Source: Lonicera japonica (Eukaryota; Streptophyta; Magnoliopsida; Dipsacales; Caprifoliaceae). From it: DNA of 64,000 nucleotides. The translations under genes and the position numbers were made by a program. The stretch lies in contig CM038463.1 in NCBI GenBank assembly GCA_021464415.1, forward strand, positions 114,048,790-114,112,789, written 5' to 3'. Positions within the stretch are counted from its first letter, which is position 1; every line of letters starts with the position of its first letter. A model generated the notes under the pieces. It searched no databases. It saw only the letters and a program-made list of their open reading frames with translations, and was not told the DNA's origin. Of this stretch, positions 1 to 10,627 are shown piece by piece.

Positions 1-1049
1 TACTTATTAAAAAAAAGTATCTTCATAATTTTATATAGAGTATAAGACTTTTATTTTCTCTTGCACCGGCACGATAACATTTTCAATAATGTTTTTTTTA
101 ATTTATTTAATGTTTTTATTTGTACATGCATGCAGAAGTCAATAAAACTCATATTAAGTTATCTAATGTCAAAGTTAAAGGAAGGTAGTGTTAACATGTG
201 TCTAATATGTCATCAATATATATATATATATAAATATGTATTGTATGTTGACATGTTGTGCTTTTACTGTTTCAATATTTAATTTCATAAAATTACTCGT
301 AAAAAAATATTGAAAAATAAAATAGTTTGGTGAGAAAATCTCTATCATTTTAATATTTTGTAAGGAAATCGTTTTCTTGAGTTTCCAAAAAATTAAATAT
401 CATAGAAATTGAAAGTAACAAAATATTTTAATAAATGATTTTTTTTATGAAAAATATTTTATTTTTCCAATTCATTTCCCCCCTTTTCACAAAAGATAAC
501 ATATATTTACATACAACAAATTGATTTTTTAGTGTTTTTGGTGTAGTGAATTAAGTCTTATTATATTTACTTATTTGATAAAGATAAAAATAAAATTTGT
601 AAATAAATTTGAAATATGAATAATAAATATTTAAGAGAAATGAACAATAAAAGATTATATAAAATATCATATAATTACTAAAACTGTATTTATGAAAATT
701 AACATTTTGTATCTTTGAAGTACTATTTAGATGAAATTTTTAATAAAATTTATTAAGAACGATGTAAATTTTATTTATTAATGAAAATTTTAAAATTATT
801 TGATGTTTTTATTTTTAGCGACTAAATTTTACTGTCCCTATATTGTTTCCAGTAAACTCACCCACCACCGGGATGAAGTGCAAGATTTTGCAAAGATTTG
901 ATAGGGGTGAAAAGAAAGTATTTTCACATTGGGGTGAGAAAACTGATATTGTAGGTGCATTTAAGAATACCCTATAAAATTAATCAAACAATTATGGCCA
1001 AGCCTAAAAGGTTTCAATTAGTTTAATTACAAGATTAATTAATTTCCAT
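1..1049. other. AT-rich intergenic sequence, no gene seen
   Basis: No reading frame here has a recognisable domain or codon pattern. The stretch is AT-rich with short (TA)n runs near 220-235. I see no CRK exon 1 here, although the next segment looks like a CRK 5' flank. Confidence 0.6.
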
Positions 1050-1400
1050 GATGTTGAATAATCTCCGCTGAACATTCAACCTCGATTAGATCTAGTTTAA
1101 TAATTATATATGTCAAGAATTAAAGAGAACTTTTTATGTGGGTCTTTGGGGGTGGTGGATCTTTATTTTCATAATTGAGTAAAAAAAAGTTGTAGAATTA
1201 AAGCTAGTTAGGGAGAGAGGTGGAAGTGTCAAATTAAAATTTAAAATTGTTAATTAGGATGAAGGTACTCCGTGTTTGATATGTTGACTTTGACTCGGAA
1301 GATTCTCTGCATTTGCTGCCGGGAATAAATTGGCAAATAAAAGATGATTCGGACAGGAGTGGGTAAGGACGAGATATTTTTCAACATTTGACCTTCATAA
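1050..1400 (-). other. Orphan copy of a CRK 5' flanking region
   Basis: This stretch aligns by eye with the upstream region of CRK1 (about 7310-7480 and 8395-8481) and with 43430-43945. Shared blocks include the paired TTGAC cores (1284-1294), the gaagattc block, the ggacaggagtgggta block (from about 1351) and the tttttcaacatttgacc block that ends it. The flank belongs to minus-strand genes, so its coding region would lie to the left, but no CRK exon 1 is recognisable there. I infer a remnant of a tandem duplication whose gene body was lost or displaced. Confidence 0.6.
1284..1294 (+). promoter_or_regulatory. Paired W-box cores (TTGAC x2) in CRK-type flank
   Basis: Two TTGAC cores lie six bases apart. 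The same pair occurs at 8396-8406 upstream of CRK1. TTGAC(C/T) is the core bound by WRKY factors. Function is inferred from the motif and from conservation between duplicated flanks. Confidence 0.4.
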
Positions 1401-1711
1401 ATTTTTAATTATAATGGCTTTAATTCTCTTATATTTTTATTCTCCTCTAATTTTGGATACCATTCTGCTGCATGTATTTCACACCACGTACTCTCAGCAT
1501 TCTTCATTTGTGCGCAATGCTTTGTATAATGATATGATGATACTCATATATACCTGGTATTGCTAATTTATTCTCTCATAAGCTATCATTTCGAATATTA
1601 CCATCTAGATGGAACGTAAATTAATCGTCAAGAAATTTAATATGGCATTTAAAGAGTGTAATACAAGAGACGCACAATTTTAGAATGATGTTTTAGTTAT
1701 AATATCATGTA

Positions 1712-1998
1712 AGCTCCGTTTGATTGCAAAGTTGAAAAGAAAAATAAATTGAATTAGTTTTGATGAAAAGATGGAAAATAAATTGAGTGACAGAGGTGAT
1801 ATCCTCTTGATTTTTAAGTTTTAAAATGAATTTTTTTTCTTTATTTGGTATTGAGTAAATATTTTTCACCAAAAATATTGAAGGATGGAAGATATATATA
1901 CTCATAAAATGAGTAACATCTCTCACCTTATTTTTTATATTTTCACACAAACTAACTAAATTTATTTTCCTTTTTCATCTTTGCAATCAAATGAAGCT
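1712..1998. mobile_element. MITE, 287 bp, near-palindromic
   Basis: The ends are inverted copies of each other. The left end starts agctccgtttgattgcaaag and the reverse complement of the right end starts agcttcatttgattgcaaag; the match continues with gaps inward. The element is flanked on both sides by GTA (1709-1711 and 1999-2001), a 3-bp target duplication. No coding capacity. The 3-bp duplication suggests a PIF/Harbinger-like MITE, but the superfamily is not certain. Confidence 0.7.
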
Positions 1999-2001
1999 GT
2001 A

Positions 2002-4440
2002 TTTTTTATAGAACCACTACCAATTTTAAGACTAAACGACAAATTTTCATTTTGTAATTTTGATCTACTATGTGTCATTGTTTTTATAGAAAACTTTTAT
2101 ATTTAGTTACTAAATTATTTACAACGGTAAAAAATGTATAAAAAATTAGCCTCGAGTATTTTTTTTATTTTTATTTGAGAAGAAATGGAACAGTCCGTGT
2201 ATCATTTATATATATATATATATAATAAATAAAAGGAAGAAGAAATAGATTGGTGAATATAATAGGATCCAACGAAAATTTCACTGATAGCCTGCCTAAC
2301 CTATTTAGCCCATCCCATAATTCTAGCCAATCTTTATTGTTTGTCTTTCTCATCACTCTCCACTCCACTCCACTCCACTCCGGCACGTATACTCGTAGGG
2401 CTCATTTAGTTCGAGTTTTGAAAAATGAATAGGGATATTTGATTCTTAAAAAGTTTTTTTTTCTGACATTTAGGAAGCCATGCCGATATTTGATTCAACA
2501 AGAAATAGGAATGGAATAAAGTATCAATTACAAAAATGCCTTTCCTTTTATAAGATAAGAAGATATCTCCTATTAATTTTTCAAAAGGGACAATTACTAT
2601 AATAAATTACAAAAGTTACACATGCCTAGCTAATAACTATCTTACAAAACTTAAAAAAAATTACAATAGGAAAAAAGAAAAGAAAAAAGTTCCAACCAAT
2701 TTTTTAATTTTTTTTGTGCAGCAACGTAAATAAAAAAAAAGTTTCAAACAATATTTTCATACACAAATGAAAAAATAACTATTTATTCATAAAGAAAAGA
2801 GTTATTTTAGTCTTAACAAAAAAAAATAAAAAAAAATGTCCATTGCTAATGGCTTATTTCTTGTAATTTAAGTGGGAGAACTTGGAGGAAAGGTTAATTC
2901 TTGTAATCATTAATTTTGAACCTAAAATTTAAATCAAACGTAGAAATTATTTTAAAATAAAATTTAACATTTCCGGAATGGTTATCAAACGATCCAGTAA
3001 ATGCATACATGTACTTTACCAATTGGCAACCACTTTCGCCACCCTAGCACGTGTACGTAGCCTTCATATACTTTTGTTATATTCTTGGTCAAATTATACG
3101 CACTAGGGTGTGCATAATGGAATTGGATCAATTGCACCGATCGACTTGGATCGAACCGTTGCCTTTTTTTTTGTTTTCTTAGTGATGGTGTTTCGGTTCA
3201 GTCTAAAAACTAGAGGATCAATTAAGATCAGTTTAGTCTTCGGTCTTTAAAAAAAAAAACAAAAAAATTACTTCTTAAACTGTGATTGATTTTCACCTCC
3301 ATAGGTGATCAACTTATTACGATAAAATATTTATGTTTTAACTTTGTCCTAATTCTTCTCTCTTTGTGCAAATATGCAGTTCGCACAAACACCCGGTTTC
3401 CACTGCCGTTTGTCACTTCTCTTGTTTTCTCTTCTCAAGCATTAAGTATCTCTCTAAAACCCATTGAAAGATTTATGGTCGTGATTAAAATACAACCAAT
3501 TAATCTAAAGTTTTTCGGCTAAGGTCTCATCTTCTCTTTATATATATATTATTACATAGATATTTCTTCTTCTTCTTCTTCACATCTTGAAACCGACGAT
3601 TTTCATCCCGTTTGGTTTATATTGAAAAACCCGAATCGGGGCAAGTTTTATATCGAAAAAACTGAACCCAACCAACTTATTAGGATCCCATGATCTCTGC
3701 GATTTTATATTGTTTGCAGTTACTTTGAATTTCTTTTCTTTATTGCAATTTCTCTCCCTTATAAGAGACTTCTTTGTAATTGTTAAGGGCAAACTATTAT
3801 TGAATAAAATTGTGAGTTTTTTTTTTTGTTCTATATATTGAGTGTTTATTCTTTACTTAGCCAAAGTTTGTCTATCTCATAACTTTCCTCTACTTCATTT
3901 TAACTTGAATTCCTTGGATTATAGAAAAAACTGTACCTATCCAAAGCTTTTCATGGCAAGAGCTTTTATTATCAACACCCATATGTTATAATCGATGGTA
4001 AGAGGCAACCAAATTCAGATATAGGTGCATTCAAACTTGAGAATGGAAAGTTTAAATCACTTTCAGAGCCACAAGTAATCCTAGATTTTATTTTTTTTGG
4101 CCTCCACCAATTTGGGCAACACCAATTGCTTATTAGCTTAGTGTTTGTGAAACTAATTTGGGTGTTCTCTTTCATTATTATTTAGTACTCTCTCTCTCTT
4201 CATGCGGATACCTAAACTAAAATGAATCTTTTTTTAATAAATGATGAAGTCGCCTAATAATTAAGTAAATAAACGAAATTTGCCATTATATAAGAACCTA
4301 TTATTGTTCATTAGGTTTAAGCATGTTCTTATCAGGTTCTCCAATAGTCCAATAAGACAATAAGAATGCTATTACACTTTATTCTGGCCAAAAAATCAAT
4401 TTTACATTATCATCACTCTTATCCCTAATAGCCTAGTACT
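2002..4440. other. Intergenic region, no supported gene
   Basis: Only short frames without recognisable domains. A stretch at about 3105-3265 resembles the hAT-like sequence at 23971-24680 (gggtgtgcataatgg and pairs of gatcaa/ggttca motifs), but I found no flanking duplication. The last few hundred bases are the 3' flank of CRK1. Confidence 0.5.
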
Positions 4441-4500
4441 GCACAACCCATAAAGAATCCATTAACTTTCGTACGTGAATATTGTGAAAAACTTTCCCAA

Positions 4501-7219
4501 CTACCGAGGATATAACTCAGTAATTGAAGCATCATCTACTGAAACTTTTGTGGATGCATTTTTCCATTCACCGGATTCGCTTGTCCCCGAACTAAATAGC
4601 GGCGTTTCTGGGTCAACCACACTGCTGTGCATGAAAAATGCAGGCTCTGAAGGTACCGGCAGACTGAGAGAGAAGCTACTAAGCATCAAAACAATTGAAG
4701 CCATAGTTGGTCTGAAAGCTACATTTTCTTGGACACATAGCAGTCCAATGTGTATGCATCTCATTATGTCGCGAATTGGGCTCAGATTAGACCTCAGTAT
4801 TGGGTCTATCAAATTCATACCTCCTCGTTCTTGCCAATTTTTCCAAGCCTGAAAGAAAATCAATTTAGAAAATTTCATTGCCAATGATAAATATCAGCAT
4901 TTTCAGTGAATAAATCCATCATGCATATATATATAAGAATTCGTACTCACATAGCTTAGAAGGTCTTCTACGTTTTCTCCATTTCGGAAACAATTGTTCC
5001 TCTGACCACTTATCATTTCCAAAACCAGCACACCAAAGCTAAATACATCTGATTTGACCGAGAACTGCCCATGCATTGCATACTCCGGTGCCATATATCC
5101 ACTGCAATTACCAATTGTTGATTAATGACTTCATTTTAACAAAAAAGAAGGAAGTGGTTGTAATGACTAAAAGTTCGCCATGAGATTTCTCCAATTACTA
5201 TGCATATTCAACTTTGAGTTTCAAAGCATTTGAGTCTTCCATTGTCAGTGCGTTTATAGTTTGATTATAGAATATAATCATGGTAATATACTTCTTTTAA
5301 TTTATTCCAACAGGCTTATAATATACTTACTAGGTCCCCACAATCCTGCTTGTATTGCCTTGGGTTTCATCTCTTTCAAACAACCTTGCCATGCCAAAAT
5401 CCGCAATTTTTGGATTCATCTCTTCATCCAACAAAACATTACTAGCTTTCATATCACGGTGAATAATTCGAAGTCGAGAATCCTCATGAAGATATAAAAG
5501 TCCCCGAGCAACACCTCCTATGATTTTGTAGCGTCTATCCCAGTCCAACGCCACCCTGTTGACTGGATCTGCAAATATGACCAATGATATATATGGCTCA
5601 TTCAAATGTTGATTTATAGAAGGAAAAAAAATACATTTTGTGATTTCTGTTTCGAGCTAATTAACGTACCAAATATGAAGTGGTCAAGACTCGCATTAGG
5701 CACAAACTCGTAGATGAGAAGCCTTTCTCTTCCTTCAAGGCAGAAACCAAGAAGCCTGACCAAATTTCTATGCTGAAGCTTTGCCACTAACAAAACCTCG
5801 TTTTTAAATTCTAGTTCGCCTTGTCCGGAATTCACAGAGAGCCTCTTTACAGCTATCTTTAGTCCATTTTGAAGCCTCCCCTGAAGATGTAGTACCAACA
5901 ATATTAACCAAGTGGTCCAAAACAAAGTAAAATATTGGATGTAGACCAAAAGAATTATCTTTTCAAATGGAAATGTTCATTTTTACCTTGTAAACAGCAC
6001 CAAATCCACCTTGTCCAAGCTTATTAGTCTCAGAGAAATTATCAGTCGCAGTTTTAATAGTCTCTAAATCATATTGCAAAGATTCAACAGTGCTAATGTC
6101 ATCCACAGCTATAAAAGAAGAACATCCATTAAAAGCCTATATTTTAGGTAGAAGAATATATAAATAGCCCACTTAAAAAACTTACCCTCAATTATCTCTT
6201 TTGGCTTCCTCTTCTTCCTCTTACTTGTGAAAATGCACAAACCAACAACAAGCAATATCACAAAAACAACACTCGAAACAACAATAATTATGACAGTCCG
6301 TGTCGTGTTATCATCCTTGCCTGCAAAATCCCAAAATAGTGTACTAATCAAATAAAATTAAGAGTTTCAATTTAGAATGCTAACTAAAGCTCAGAATAAA
6401 GTAATTTATACCTGGAGGTGCCGGAGATAGTGGTGGCAGCGTTGGTGCTGGTGGAGTTGCATCAGTAGTACTTTCATTGAAAAAAGGATCAACCTCGAAC
6501 CTAACACTACAGCTAGGCCTAATAACTCTGCCGCCTCTTTTTCCATCACAACATCCCGGAATACCTCTAGCCGCCCCAACTAGGCAATTGTTACAAGCGT
6601 CCTCCGATAAATCAGGAGTGCACTGCACAAGTCCATATATCGTCAAAAAGTCTGGGCCGGACACATTCCCCGTGGCAAACTTACGAAGAGGACCACCATC
6701 AACGGCTCGGGATCTTAGGCTGTCTATCAAGGTCCTTAGGTCCTCATTGAACTGAGCCACGCTTGAAACATTGTTCATGTTCCACATAACGAAAGCAGGG
6801 GATTCCTCCATGTTTTGGAGTATAGAGCGATTTGAGTACCTTAACATACAAAAGTCATACCAACCAATGGCCTCCTTTTGGTTGGGACAAACCTCTCTCA
6901 GCTTAAGAGTGGAGTTATAGACACACTGACGACAAATGTCCGGGTTGATGTCTCCTCTGCAGAGAGCGAGTGCGTTGGCCGTGTCAGCGTTTTGGCCAAC
7001 CGAGGTACTGTAGAAACCGTTTGTTGTATTGTTGGTGTTTGATGATATCGAGGAGAGGGCAGTGTCGAGGTTTGATCGGTAAGCGCTGTTACTTGTGTAG
7101 TTGCCATTTCCGTCAATACAAAAATTGTAAAGGAAATTCGGCTGGGCAACGGTGAGACCAGCTAGGTGTATGAGAATTTGAGAAAGGAACAAAAGCCAAA
7201 TTCGATGGACCATTGCCAT
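4501..7219 (-). CDS. Cysteine-rich receptor-like protein kinase (CRK1), intact
   Basis: Receptor-like Ser/Thr kinase of the DUF26 family, expected at the plasma membrane in stress and immune signalling. Seven exons, all with GT-AG junctions: 7219-6412, 6320-6186, 6108-5987, 5880-5670, 5568-5331, 5101-4951, 4848-4501. They total 2,013 nt, or 670 aa. A signal peptide (about 1-25) is followed by two DUF26 domains with the C-x8-C-x2-C signature (C87/C96/C99 and C200/C209/C212). A Pro-rich linker, a membrane segment (about 279-301) and a basic stop-transfer run follow. The kinase has the Gly loop (G346-G351), K367, catalytic D464 in HRD, DFG at D482 and an APE motif. I see no lesion, and length and exon pattern fit the family. 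Its promoter carries hAT and MULE1 insertions. The exact CRK orthologue cannot be named. Confidence 0.95.
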
Positions 7220-7686
7220 TTAGAATGGTACCATAAGATACAAGGTTTTCTGAGTTTTGATTAATTAATAATACCAATGGAGTGGTGAAGAAGGATTAAC
7301 TCAAGGGCGATCTTTCAAGTTTACAAAAAATATGTTATGTTGAAATGAGAAGTCTATGCTAAAAATTCAACCACAGATCTAATTTATGGTAAAAGAAAAC
7401 TTTGCGTGAGCCTTTGAGGTGATCGGTCTTCATTGCATAATTCAGAAAAAAAGATGCAGAGTTAATCAATTTAACTGGAAAAAAAAAAAGTTCATTTACT
7501 GACTAATTTAACTTAATTTTAAAACTCCAAAAAAAATAATTTAATTTAATAATAACTCCGATAATGAAGAATAAATTCATTAATTAATAGACGGAACACA
7601 GCGCATGATTTAATTCACCCTTTTTGAATCATAATTCTCGGCATCTCTCGAATATAATTCTTGTTTTTGTTTACAAATAAGAGTAA
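7220..7686 (-). promoter_or_regulatory. CRK1 proximal 5' flank
   Basis: The region upstream of the CRK1 start codon has no gene. The part from about 7314 is duplicated at about 43371-43480 in the flank of CRK2. A hAT element interrupts the flank at 7695, so more distal promoter sequence now lies at 8347-8481 and, beyond MULE1, from 20487. Confidence 0.6.
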
Positions 7687-8346
7687 ATAAAGTTTAGGAA
7701 TGGCAACAAGACAGTTTTACTTAAAATCGAAATCGAATATCATTTTTTTTCCTGAACCGAAATCGCACCGAAACCTTCTTGGTTTTCTTTTTTTGAAACC
7801 GAAACTACCTCAAGTTAATTTAAGGTTAATCGAATCCGAACTACTCCATCCCGAATATATGGATTACGGGTCACCCTACCCCGACCCGAATAACTATTAT
7901 TTAAAAAACTAGAGAACAACAATTTCAAATAAAAGTAGCCATTCTTCAAAATTTTGGCAGTAGCCAACAAACACATTAAATGTGGGTACACAATTAAATT
8001 TCAAACAAATTAAATCTACATTCTTCAAAAATCACAAATAACTTCAATTATAGACACACAATTAAACTATAAACACAAATATATATTTTTTAGGGTTAGG
8101 TTTTTGTTAGAAGCATATATATTTTTTATATAAAATAAATATTTTTATATTATATATATATATATATATTCGGGTGATTCGGGGCAGTTTTTAAAAGAGA
8201 AAAACTGAAGCTGGATTCAAACTCGCAAAGTTTTTTTTTTTAAAACCGAATCAGCTTTAAAAAAACTATTCCAAAACCACACCAAATGGTTCAGATCGAT
8301 TCAATAACTTGGAGAGTTGATTTTTTTTACCGCCCCTAATAAAGTT
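7687..8346. mobile_element. Non-autonomous hAT-type element, 644 bp
   Basis: The element body is 7695-8338. It starts taggaatggcaac and its other end reads taggggcggtaaa on the opposite strand, the usual imperfect short hAT ends. It is flanked by a perfect 8-bp duplication, ataaagtt (7687-7694 and 8339-8346), diagnostic of hAT insertion. The interior has no transposase frame. It sits about 470 bp upstream of the CRK1 start. The CRK2 flank at 43480-43620 lacks it, consistent with insertion after gene duplication. Confidence 0.85.
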
Positions 8347-8395
8347 AGGGGAAATATGGTAATTAAAGTTTTTGTTATCCTTAAATTTTGATCAG

Positions 8396-8406
8396 TTGAC
8401 TTTGAC
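8396..8406 (+). promoter_or_regulatory. Paired W-box cores upstream of CRK1
   Basis: Two TTGAC cores (8396-8400 and 8402-8406) match the pair at 1284-1294. The CRK2 flank at about 43615-43630 keeps only the second core. WRKY control of CRK genes is known in plants; control here is inferred. Without the hAT insertion the sites would lie about 0.5 kb from the start codon; now they are about 1.18 kb away. Confidence 0.45.
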
Positions 8407-8490
8407 TTGGAAGATTCCGAGCGTTCGCTACGGGGCGAAATTTGGCAAAGATGATTGGGACAGGAGTGGGTAGAGACGCGTTGTTTTACA

Positions 8491-8638
8491 GAGTTGTTAT
8501 TTAAATTAGGGTTATTTTTCAACTTAATTAGGGAAATGGGGTTGTTTTGAACTTATTTGTGAGAGTAGGGTTGTTTTAAAACCGCGGGTCAAAGTGGTAT
8601 TTTTTGAGTTAAAAACGCTGGAGTGACCAGCGTTTTTA
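8491..8638 (+). repeat. MULE1 left terminal inverted repeat
   Basis: About 147 bp, matching the reverse complement of 20332-20477 with scattered mismatches. It contains a motif shared with MULE2 ends (aacttaattagggaaat) and ends in a hairpin of aaaaacgctgg and ccagcgttttt. Confidence 0.9.
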
Positions 8639-9774
8639 CCTCTTTCTTCCCCAACACAACATAAGCACAGCAGTCCCACAAAGCACAGCAGTCCCACAAA
8701 GCCACAAAGCACACAGCAGTCCCACAAAGCCACAAACTCAACGCACAGCAGTCCCACGCAGCACATCAACGCACAGCAGCACAACGCGCAGCAGCAGAAA
8801 ACTCGCCCATCCCTTCGGCGATTGCTTGGTTGAAATCGCTGATCCCATCAGCGATTTTAACAAAAAAATTACTCTACAGCTCTCGTCTTGTTCTTCCCCA
8901 TCTCCGTCGTTCCTTCATCTCCGTCGTTCCATTGCTGCTTCTAGCTCTTCTCCACACCGCAGCTCTCTCTTCTCCACGCAGCAGCTCTCCTCCTTCCTCC
9001 CCTTCGCAGATCAGTGGTTAGATCTGGACACTCGCGGCGCCGTTGGATAGTGTCCAGCGTACCTAGTCTTCAATCCCAAACTAGGTGATCTCCATTTCCC
9101 TCCCGAACATATATGACATGACGAATTTAGTGTTCAATTTCAATTTTTGAAATTTAATATGAGTTTCAATTTTAATTTTGTGCTATTTAATATGAGTTTC
9201 GATATAAATTTTGTGCTATTTAATATGGGTTTCGATTTCAAAATTTGTTGGTGATTTCGCTGGTTGGAGTACTTTTAGTATTTCGAATTTGAAGCCTGTG
9301 AAGAAGGGGACTCTTATATATAATTATGTTTTGTATACCCATGGCTGAGACTATGCATGTGCAAAATAGGACTTCTCAAACCAACTGGCTTGTGCACAAT
9401 GGGACATTACTGCGTTATATATTTCATTACTGTAATATATGGTTGGTTGTTGAATTTATCCTTGTGCAAGTGTATTTGTGTAACTTGGATCATTATTGTA
9501 ATAGAACATAAATTTATATGCTTGATCATTGTATGTTAAAATTAATATTAGTAAATAAAATAGTAAAGTCTAAAACTCAATTTAATATGAACTCGATTGT
9601 CCATTAAAATATTAACATAAAAACAGAGGGAGAAAAAAGAATTAAATTAAATATTTGTTGGTTAGAGAAATAGAGGTGAGAAAGCATACACTTAGGGAAA
9701 GAGGGAGAAAATAAGTGACTATATTTGATTTTCTGATTAAGTTGCGGATTTTAATATATAATTTAATTTTTATT
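8639..9774 (+). other. MULE1 left subterminal region and probable 5' leader
   Basis: No supported protein gene. From about 8655 to 8790 there is an imperfect short tandem repeat built on cacagcagtcccac. It is followed by gcgatt/aatcgc palindromes (about 8815-8865) and a C/T-rich stretch (8880-9010) that looks like a plant 5' untranslated leader. Open frames here are low-complexity. The GRF start at 9962 is preceded by a splice-acceptor-like cag, so this region may hold its non-coding first exon and the promoter. Confidence 0.5.
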
Positions 9775-9905
9775 TGACTGGGAGATGAATTTGATTGGTA
9801 AACTGTAAAAAAACTTGATAAACAGGTGAATATAAAAATACTGGATTGTTGTAAAAACAAACGGAACTCTGTCAAAATTTAGGCAAATTATAAATTTTGT
9901 TACGT
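9775..9905 (+). repeat. Internal MULE repeat, copy 1
   Basis: About 130 bp running from gggagatgaatttg through aggtgaatataaaaata to aaatttaggcaaatta. Three more direct copies lie in PMD intron 3 (11853-11990, 12004-12145, 12163-12297). This copy lies in the putative 5' intron of the GRF gene. Confidence 0.75.
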
Positions 9906-9961
9906 TGAAAAATTATTGTTATGATTCAGATGGGGATAATTATATATACTTTTTCGCAGAA

Positions 9962-10399
9962 ATGTCTTCGAACTCCTGTTCCTATTCCGGATCATGTTCA
10001 TACGTGACTTGTTTTTGTGGAGAAGTAGCTCCTATTAGAGTTTCATGGACCTCGAGAAACCCGGGTCGGAGATTCTTTGGTTGTAAGAAATATGGTAATA
10101 ATGGATGCAATTTTTTTCAATGGGTTGATAAGGATAAAACAGTTGAGGAAGAGATGAAAGATGTTTGCGATCAAATAAGGCACATAGCAGTTAAAAAAGA
10201 AGATTGGAGGGCAGTTGTTGAAGGAGTGAAGGATTTGAACACCCGTTTGTTGAAAGGAATAGAAAAGGAGAGGGAAAAAAGAGAAGAAGTACAGAGAAAG
10301 TACGAGCAATGCAAAAAATCACTCAAATGTGCAAGTCGTATCATGTATTTGCTTGTGTTTCTACTTGTTGTATCAGTTTTATGTAATTTGTTTAATTAG
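9962..10399 (+). CDS. GRF-type zinc finger protein with coiled coil and C-terminal membrane anchor
   Basis: 145 aa. Residues about 14-58 form a GRF zinc finger: paired cysteines in the order C-x-C-G, then NPGRRFFGC, then C-NFFQW. GRF fingers bind nucleic acid in other proteins. A charged Lys/Glu-rich helix follows (about 65-120), then a hydrophobic C-terminus (about 122-145) that could be a tail anchor. I chose the ATG at 9962 because ttttcgcag directly before it looks like a splice acceptor, and MULE2 has the same context at 58189. An upstream ATG at 9905 is in frame but lies in the repeat-derived sequence. It is a MULE passenger gene; its role is unknown. Confidence 0.8.
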   Translation: MSSNSCSYSGSCSYVTCFCGEVAPIRVSWTSRNPGRRFFGCKKYGNNGCNFFQWVDKDKTVEEEMKDVCDQIRHIAVKKEDWRAVVEGVKDLNTRLLKGIEKEREKREEVQRKYEQCKKSLKCASRIMYLLVFLLVVSVLCNLFN

Positions 10400-10627
10400 G
10401 TGTTGTAGACTTATATGTATAGGTTTGTACAGTGTTTGTTAATTATGTACAAATGCAGTTGTAGTTATTGCACATACAATATGTAATGTGATATTATAAT
10501 GCAATTTTATTAGTTAATGAATGGATGTATATTACATTTAAGTTATGTACACAAATTATATTGTTGGGAGATGAATTGTTTATTACTTTATTTCTAATAA
10601 GCATGTACATGAAACAGGTATTTGCCA

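Noticed and set aside
3105..3265. Possible further hAT copy
   Set aside because: Resembles the hAT-like sequence at 23971-24680 but I found no right end and no 8-bp duplication.
4475..4852. 125-codon plus-strand frame
   Set aside because: Antisense of CRK1 exon 7, which has motifs and correct splice sites.
8826..9050. Two overlapping Ser-rich plus-strand frames
   Set aside because: Low-complexity C/T-rich leader sequence of MULE1; no domain.
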